From: Pseudobacter sp051955275
Lineage (GTDB): Bacteria > Bacteroidota > Bacteroidia > Chitinophagales > Chitinophagaceae
Reading direction: 5' to 3'
DNA length: 64,000 bases
Assembly: GCF_051955275.1 (NCBI RefSeq)
Contig: NZ_JBQCGW010000293.1
Coordinates: forward strand, 14,283-78,282
Shown: positions 58,742 through 64,000 of the stretch, piece after piece
Numbering within the stretch: the stretch's first letter is position 1
Layout of the letters: every line of letters starts with the position of its first letter
Program-made: the position numbers and the translations under genes
The notes under the pieces: generated by a model
Seen by the model: the letters and a program-made list of their open reading frames with translations, nothing else
Databases searched by the model: none
Told to the model about the DNA's origin: nothing

Positions 58742-61700
58742 TTAGAATCCTACTTTAAGTGAAAAGGTCACCTGCTTGGGAACCGGTAATGCCACACCAC
58801 CGGATGCATAGAACTCAGGGTCCTGGCCATTCAGGCGCTTGTCTGCATACAATACCAGAATATTGTTGGCAACTGCGGCAACACTGGCATTGGTCATTTT
58901 CAGTTTTTCACAAAAAGAACGTGGCAGCTGATAAGCCAGGCTTACCTGTGACAGCTTGATGTAATCACCTTTTGCTACCCTCTCTGTTGAATAGTTATAG
59001 GCATTATATGGATACCTTGGGTCAACCTGTCCGCCATTGGCATCCACAATTTTAGTGAGCGATAGCGGGTCCATGATTGCGGGGATGGTGGTGTACTGCT
59101 CATCGCCGGGTTTAACCCACCTGTTGAGCATGTCCTTTGTCATGGAAGTCATATCGCTGTAACCTGCGGAGATATTAGGGGTGAGGCGTAATACGTTTCC
59201 GAATGAATATTTGAGTAATCCGGATAGTACAAATCCTTTGTATGATACCTGGTTGTAAAAGCCTCCGGTCACCAGCGGATCGATTGGTCCTTCATACTTC
59301 AGGTATTCAAGAGCATTGGATTGAAGAGGAATGATGGTAGTTTGTTTGCTGCCCTCCCCGATGAATGTGGGATAACCATAATTATGATCGAGGCCGGCAA
59401 ACTGGATGGAGAACAGTCCCCTGGACGGATGATCGAGTACAGGTCCTCCATTGGCGGAAACGGAGCGCCAGATATTGGGAGCAATCTCCAGTTTGGTGAT
59501 CTTGTTTTTATTGTAGGCAATATTGAACTGAGTTCTCCAGCTGAAGTCCTTAGTCCTTACCGGAAAACCTGAAATGGTGAACTCGGCACCTTTGCTGTTC
59601 ATGGTTCCGTAGTTACCCAGTTTAGTGTATTCGCCACCGATACCCGATGTTTGAATGGGACCGATCAGGTCATAGATATTCCGGTTGTACAGGTCGATGT
59701 TCACAATCACTTTATCGCTGTTGAATCCCAGATCGAAACCAAGGTTGAACTCTTTGTTCTTTTCCCAGGTGAGTTCGGAGTTTTCCAGGTTGGAGATCAG
59801 TGTGAGTGTTTCCTGGTCATTGGCATAAGGCCTTCTGGCTATCATATTGTAGAAAACCGCAGCAGAGTTGGTGGCATTACCAAGGCTGGCAACCAGGCCA
59901 TAGGTAGCACGGATCCTTGCCGAGCTGAACCAGGATTTTTTGAACCAGAATTCTTCCTGATCGATGTCCCAGGCGCCGGAAACGTTCCAGGTGGGAAGCC
60001 ATCTGGCCACCGTGCTTTTACCCATCAGGTTGGAACCATCATATCGCGTAGTGAAGTTGACGCTGTATTTTCCTTTGTAAGAATAAGCGCCTCTGAACAT
60101 GTAAGCAACAAAACGTTCATAATTGTTGCCCATGCCAAAGTAGGGCTTACCTGTTTCGGCTGCCTGTTTGAAGTAAAGGTTATTGGCATTTACGAGGCCA
60201 CCATTCTCATATTGATAGCCTACGCCATCGAAGAATTCATTCTGTTTGTCAGTAGACCTCACTTCCATAGAACCGAAAAGGTTCATCTTGTGGTCGTCTT
60301 TGATAGTGGCGTCATATTCCACGTTCTGGCGGAAGTAATAATTCCTGAGGTTGTTATTGGCTACCTTATAAAAACCGCCTTCGGGTAATACAGAAACAGG
60401 CAGGTTATTGGGCCAGTCAGGGTCCTTGTACAGGTTGGGGTTGCTGCCTACCACTGTGGCATCGTCCATTACCCTGAAAGCCCGGGCCATATTGGAATTC
60501 TCAAGAATATAGGTCTGGTTCTGGGCTTTCACATAACGCATGGCTCCATCCAGCGAGTAGGATAAAGCAGGTGTGAAATTATACTTGAGGCCCAGCTGCA
60601 CTTTGAAATCCAGTGATTGCAGTTTCATGTAGTTTGTATTCAGCTCATTCACGATATTGAACGGAGCGAAATTTCTCACGAAATATTCCGGGTTTCCATT
60701 CTCGTCATTCTCGGTGATCAGGCGGCTGGTATTCTGCACGTACGTGTATGGGTTGATATCGAAACCGCGATAATAGCTTCCGTATACCGGATCAGAATTC
60801 TGATTGCTGGTGCCGGGAGCACGCTGGTTCCTTACTGTTCCCGTGGTGATCAGTTCACCCCTGAACTTATTGCTGAATTTGAAATTGCTCCGGAAGTTTC
60901 CGGTGAACCTGTCAACACTGTTTCCAATTGTGATACCATTGTCTTTCATGAAGGAGGCAGATGCATAATTCTGCACTTTATCACTGCCGGAGCTTACACT
61001 GAGTGAATGTTCCTGTAACAGGGTGCTTCTGAACAGCACATCAAACCAATCGGTATTGGCATTGGCATAGCGGTTCAGAAATGCGTTGCGCGTAGGAATA
61101 TCATTCTTCAGGGCATAAGTGTCTGTGGCCGGATCATAGTCGTACAGCTTATTGTAAAGCTTGTAGAAAATGCCGCCATCAGAGCTGCGGCTGGCGCCGG
61201 GGATCTGGTAATATCCTTTGTTCAGCATTTCAATCATGATGGCCATCTGGTCAGCCGAGTTCAGAATATCGAAATCTGAATACTGCGGTTTCAGATAAGT
61301 GGAAAGGTTGCTGGTATAACTGATGCGGGGACTACCACCTGTGGACCTTCCTTTTTTAGTAGTAACCACAATCACCCCGTTCATGGCTCGTGCACCATAC
61401 ATGGCGGTGGCCGCAGCATCTTTGAGGATATTAAAACTTTCAATGTCATCAGGATTCAGCCCCGCAATGGCAGAACCAAGAAGGGTACTTGCATCACCGG
61501 TTGAAAGTGCTTCGTTTGAGATGTTTACCACATCTTCCAGAATGATACCATCAACCACCCAAAGAGGTTTGTTATCTCCTGATAATGAGGTGGCGCCGCG
61601 GATCCTGAGTCTGGGAGCAGCACCAAACGTGCCTGATACATTCTGAAGGGAAAGACCGGCTACCTGGCCTTCAAGCATTTTGGTGGCATCAGCAAGACCA

Positions 61701-62134
61701 GTCCGCTCCACATCCTTTGCATTCACCTTGGTAGCAGAACCCGTAAACAGTTTGCGGTTCAGGTTCTGATAACCAGTGGATACAACAACGGCATCCAGGG
61801 ATTTGGGATCATCCTGAAGCGTTATCCTGAGTGTTGCCTGACCGTTGTAAGTAATAGTGGTGCTTAGCTTGCCCACAAAGGATACTGTGATCTTGTCTCC
61901 TTTAATTACACGTACCGTAAAGTGGCCCTGTGCATCTGTCATTTCTCCGGTCTTTTTCCTGAGCACCGTTACTGATGCGCCGCCGATGGGAGCACCCTCG
62001 GGTTCAAGGACCACGCCTTTCAGTTCCTGTTCAGTTTCCTGAGCCGATAGATCCAATGAGGGAAATAGTAGTGCGAGTAAGATCAGGGGGTAGAATAGAG
62101 ATCTCCCCCAGATAAGTGTTGTGAATTTTCTCAT
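58742..62134 (-). CDS. SusC/RagA-family TonB-linked outer membrane protein
   Basis: This 1130-residue barrel has a signal peptide (to about residue 31, LSAQ), a carboxypeptidase-regulatory-like domain (about 36-110), a plug with the SusC motif LDAVVVSTGYQNLNRKLFTGS and WVVDGIILED, and a barrel ending FSLKVGF. Unlike the SusC at the start of the window it has no STN domain, so a FecI/FecR-type signalling loop is not expected. It heads the SusC-SusD-metallohydrolase-DUF4302 operon. Substrates of such operons are often peptides or glycopeptides; none is proven here. Confidence 0.95.
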   Translation of the reverse strand: MRKFTTLIWGRSLFYPLILLALLFPSLDLSAQETEQELKGVVLEPEGAPIGGASVTVLRKKTGEMTDAQGHFTVRVIKGDKITVSFVGKLSTTITYNGQATLRITLQDDPKSLDAVVVSTGYQNLNRKLFTGSATKVNAKDVERTGLADATKMLEGQVAGLSLQNVSGTFGAAPRLRIRGATSLSGDNKPLWVVDGIILEDVVNISNEALSTGDASTLLGSAIAGLNPDDIESFNILKDAAATAMYGARAMNGVIVVTTKKGRSTGGSPRISYTSNLSTYLKPQYSDFDILNSADQMAIMIEMLNKGYYQIPGASRSSDGGIFYKLYNKLYDYDPATDTYALKNDIPTRNAFLNRYANANTDWFDVLFRSTLLQEHSLSVSSGSDKVQNYASASFMKDNGITIGNSVDRFTGNFRSNFKFSNKFRGELITTGTVRNQRAPGTSNQNSDPVYGSYYRGFDINPYTYVQNTSRLITENDENGNPEYFVRNFAPFNIVNELNTNYMKLQSLDFKVQLGLKYNFTPALSYSLDGAMRYVKAQNQTYILENSNMARAFRVMDDATVVGSNPNLYKDPDWPNNLPVSVLPEGGFYKVANNNLRNYYFRQNVEYDATIKDDHKMNLFGSMEVRSTDKQNEFFDGVGYQYENGGLVNANNLYFKQAAETGKPYFGMGNNYERFVAYMFRGAYSYKGKYSVNFTTRYDGSNLMGKSTVARWLPTWNVSGAWDIDQEEFWFKKSWFSSARIRATYGLVASLGNATNSAAVFYNMIARRPYANDQETLTLISNLENSELTWEKNKEFNLGFDLGFNSDKVIVNIDLYNRNIYDLIGPIQTSGIGGEYTKLGNYGTMNSKGAEFTISGFPVRTKDFSWRTQFNIAYNKNKITKLEIAPNIWRSVSANGGPVLDHPSRGLFSIQFAGLDHNYGYPTFIGEGSKQTTIIPLQSNALEYLKYEGPIDPLVTGGFYNQVSYKGFVLSGLLKYSFGNVLRLTPNISAGYSDMTSMTKDMLNRWVKPGDEQYTTIPAIMDPLSLTKIVDANGGQVDPRYPYNAYNYSTERVAKGDYIKLSQVSLAYQLPRSFCEKLKMTNASVAAVANNILVLYADKRLNGQDPEFYASGGVALPVPKQVTFSLKVGF

Positions 62135-62552
62135 CTGCTATTAGTTTGGTTTGAATGAATACGCATCAGAATGGCCGTTTGCACGGCATCATAACATGAA
62201 CAAGCAGCAGTGCTCCTGTGACCAGAGCATAATTGATCATAAGAATTGAATCTTCTTAAAAACAGAACGATAATGAAAAAGCGGCACTGTCATCTCTTAA
62301 AAAGAAGATTGACATTGGTAGGGTCGGAATCAGGAGTTATTGTTTTGCCGCGAAATTGTTAGAGTCTAGTTAAATATACAAATTATTGATCTCACGCAAT
62401 AGCCAAAGCCAAAATTTGAATACAAATGGACAATGTAGGTTAGTATTTGTTTATTCTGCAAAATCGTTTGAGCAAGCGCCTTACGGAGAGAATGCCCTGA
62501 ACCGCAAGAATCCGCATCTGCCCGTTTCAATCACTTACGTACATTTGTTTTT
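62135..62552. other. 418-bp divergent intergenic region between the SusC and glycosylase genes
   Basis: It holds no ORF, RNA or strong repeat that I can support. On the minus strand TATATTTA (62371-62378) could be a -7 element for the SusC operon with a leader of about 230 bases. The plus-strand promoter of the glycosylase lies at its right end. Confidence 0.4.
62517..62547 (+). promoter_or_regulatory. Promoter of the AlkA-type glycosylase gene
   Basis: TCTG (62517-62520) and TACATTTG (62540-62547) are 19 bases apart, the latter an exact TAnnTTTG match. The transcription start would fall at or within a few bases of the ATG at 62553, implying a leaderless or nearly leaderless mRNA. Confidence 0.5.
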
Positions 62553-63464
62553 ATGAAGGAGTTGATGCATATAGAAAAGCCCGCCCTTTTCAGTTTCAAT
62601 GAATGTTTATGGTTCCTCGACAGAGGTTATGATGATTGCCTCTTCCGCATCAGTGAAGGCGCGGTCATCAAGTTAATCAGTCTTGATGAACAACCAGTTC
62701 TGTTCAGGATCACCGATGCGGGTAATACGCTTGCCGTGCATTTATTGCATGGTGAGGTAAAAGCTCCACAGCTGCCGCTGCTTCGTGCTTATATAATGGA
62801 ATGGTTTGACATGGATAAAGACCTGACCCCATTTTACGACCTGCTCCGGAAAGAAAAGAAGCTGCAGTACATGCAGAAGGATTTTGAGGGATTGAGGCTG
62901 ATCAGTATTGCTGATCTGTTTGAAGCGCTCTGCTGGAGCATTATCGGGCAACAGATCAATCTCGCTTTTGCATACAAACTCAAAAGGAGATTGGTGGAAA
63001 CTTATGGGACTGCCCTTCAGTTCAATGATCATACTTACCATCTCTTCCATTCTCCCGCTAACATTGCTGCAATTACGGTGGAAGATCTCAAGCCTATGCA
63101 GTTCTCGCAAAGCAAAGCGAAATACCTGATCGGTATTGCACAGGCTTTTGCTGAAAACCGGCTTAACCTGCAAATGATCCAGGCACTTCCGGATTTTCTT
63201 TCCAAACAGCAGGCGTTGATTGCGCATAAGGGTATAGGCATCTGGACGGCCAATTATGTATTGATGAAAACGCTTCGCGTACCCGGCGCCATACCTTTCG
63301 GGGATGTAGGCCTGCTGAAAGCGCTGGAGACACATAATATAATAAAGGAGCGAAAGGAAACAGAAAAGATCGAACGCTTCTTCAAAAAATTCAAAGGCTG
63401 GGAAACCTATCTGGTATTCTATCTCTGGCGTAGCCTGGCAGCTCCTTCTTTCCAGGATAAATAG
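62553..63464 (+). CDS. AlkA-type DNA-3-methyladenine glycosylase
   Basis: The 303-residue helix-hairpin-helix glycosylase would remove alkylated bases from DNA. It has the AlkA-type N-terminal beta domain and the core LFEALCWSIIGQQINLAFAYKLKRRLVE. The HhH motif ALIAHKGIGIWTANYVLM is followed by the catalytic Asp in PFGDVGLL near residue 250. An alternative start at 62565 would be only four codons shorter. Its 3' end overlaps the convergent Ada-type gene by 46 bases, so the two alkylation-repair genes are antisense neighbours. Confidence 0.92.
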   Translation: MKELMHIEKPALFSFNECLWFLDRGYDDCLFRISEGAVIKLISLDEQPVLFRITDAGNTLAVHLLHGEVKAPQLPLLRAYIMEWFDMDKDLTPFYDLLRKEKKLQYMQKDFEGLRLISIADLFEALCWSIIGQQINLAFAYKLKRRLVETYGTALQFNDHTYHLFHSPANIAAITVEDLKPMQFSQSKAKYLIGIAQAFAENRLNLQMIQALPDFLSKQQALIAHKGIGIWTANYVLMKTLRVPGAIPFGDVGLLKALETHNIIKERKETEKIERFFKKFKGWETYLVFYLWRSLAAPSFQDK

Positions 63465-63697
63465 GCATTGCGCATACAATGGCCGCATGGCCGGAAGCCT
63501 GCTGCTTCAGCTGCCTGTTCGGAAACAAAGAATACTCTGTTTTCCGGTTTCATCTTTTTTCCACTGCTGCAATTCAGTGTGCCGTAGATCTTCAGCTTTT
63601 TATTTCCGCCGATCGTTACCAACCCTTTACTGATCAGTATATGCAACTGTCTGTTGCGTGTGTAGGCTGTTTTACCCAATAGCTGATGAAGAATCAT
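63419..63697 (-). CDS. Stand-alone Ada-type metal-binding domain protein
   Basis: The 92-residue protein consists of an N-terminal helix and an Ada-type zinc domain (about 37-82: KIYGTLNCSSGKKMKPENR, AGFRPCGHCMRNAY). In full Ada proteins this domain takes a methyl group from DNA phosphotriesters and is fused to AraC and methyltransferase domains, which are absent here. Only three cysteines are present in the domain, so one ligand may be different. It overlaps the convergent AlkA-type gene by 46 bases, which makes mutual antisense control possible. Confidence 0.8.
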   Translation of the reverse strand: MILHQLLGKTAYTRNRQLHILISKGLVTIGGNKKLKIYGTLNCSSGKKMKPENRVFFVSEQAAEAAGFRPCGHCMRNAYLSWKEGAARLRQR

Positions 63698-63844
63698 AAT
63701 GCAAATCTCCCTTATTATATATTACAGAACCACCCGTTACTTGCTGATTTTCACCCTCATCTGCATGGAAGCATTTACCGTTGAAATATTTTAACATCCA
63801 CCTGTAATATTTGAAATGCACCTGCGTCTGATATTGTATAGAAT

Positions 63845-63970
63845 ATGAAACGTATGACACGCTTAGTAACTGAAAGTCTGGAACAATTAATAAATGCAGC
63901 CGCTGTTGCTGAATTTGTTCCTGCCCTTTCAGAAGGATTTACTCCACGCAGCTACTGCAAACGCTTATAG
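63845..63970 (+). CDS. Possible 41-residue small protein
   Basis: An ATG at 63845 opens a 41-codon frame ending TAG at 63968. The product begins MKRMTRLVTESLEQLINAAA and ends in a basic tail (PRSYCKRL). An AATATTTG element about 30 bases upstream is one mismatch from the -7 consensus. It has no recognised family. The window ends 30 bases later, so its context is unknown. Confidence 0.35.
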   Translation: MKRMTRLVTESLEQLINAAAVAEFVPALSEGFTPRSYCKRL

Positions 63971-64000
63971 CATCTTTTTAGATTCCCGCTATTTAATGTT

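Noticed and set aside
62742..63488. A 248-codon minus-strand frame across the AlkA-type gene
   Set aside because: It is antisense to a well-supported gene and lacks recognisable motifs; the real minus-strand gene is the Ada-type protein at 63419-63697.
1..64000. CRISPR arrays, tRNA or rRNA genes, transposases and integrases
   Set aside because: None was recognised by reading. The intergenic repeats are degenerate and widely spaced, unlike a CRISPR array, and no tRNA-like cloverleaf was seen in the gaps.

Overview
The window looks like chromosome from a member of the Bacteroidota, most likely the Chitinophagaceae. The evidence is two SusC/SusD outer-membrane import loci, type IX secretion C-terminal sorting domains, lipoproteins with Bacteroidota-style lipoboxes, LytTR regulators, and promoters of the TTTG-N19/21-TAnnTTTG type. 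I see no rRNA, tRNA, CRISPR array, insertion sequence or integrase. The genes look intact; the first is cut by the window edge.

Layout. 1-10495 (+): a SusC/SusD locus followed by a secreted phosphodiester glycosidase, an endonuclease/exonuclease/phosphatase-fold enzyme, a DUF218 protein and an SGNH hydrolase, possibly a locus for phosphodiester-containing glycans. 10497-12410 (+): a promoter, a palindrome over the expected transcription start, a 15-codon ORF with six cysteines, then a PhyH-type dioxygenase and an SDR. This reads as a cysteine- or sulfur-responsive operon. 12575-16233 (+): a T9SS-exported GHL10 glycosidase and an RtcB RNA ligase. 16434-20075 (-): an SDR, an epimerase-like dehydrogenase, and a LytS-type kinase with its LytTR regulator. 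20253-21656 (+): dihydrolipoyl dehydrogenase.

22526-29792 is the most coherent accessory block. A Nudix regulator of the NrtR type is followed by tandem TTTGCGT-N7-ACGCAAA palindromes and a five-gene operon: NadM-Nudix, NadV, PARG-like hydrolase, ADP-ribosylglycohydrolase and KptA. Divergent from the regulator lies an odd fusion of a NadM-like domain with a methyltransferase. Together these genes would make NAD by salvage and remove or recycle ADP-ribose and its phosphates.

29784-33624 (-): a TonB-dependent receptor, a TPR-like exported protein and a membrane-anchored LytTR protein. 33823-34791 (+): a bacterial homologue of pentameric ligand-gated ion channels. 34958-37012 (+): a DUF4178 membrane protein and a 57-residue membrane protein. 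37170-44536 (+): a five-gene SWIM / DUF5691 / MoxR ATPase / DUF5682 / VWA operon of unknown function. 44632-48390: a VOC protein, a GlxA-type AraC regulator and a lipoprotein joining a GHL10 glycosidase to a peptidoglycan amidase. 48678-50600 (+): a FadR-type regulator and a fosmidomycin-resistance-type exporter. 50630-54109 (+): a Crp/Fnr regulator, a long palindrome, two pirins, a small GNAT protein and an OsmC/iron-sulfur fusion. 54524-62134 (-): a second SusC/SusD locus with a zinc metallohydrolase lipoprotein and a DUF4302 lipoprotein. 62553-63697: an AlkA-type glycosylase and an Ada-type zinc domain protein overlapping tail to tail.

Three copies of a hairpin-rich intergenic repeat (21680, 24889, 54390) sit at gene 3' ends. 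Everything is read by eye. Family names rest on recognised motifs, and operons, operators and pathways are inferred from spacing and context.
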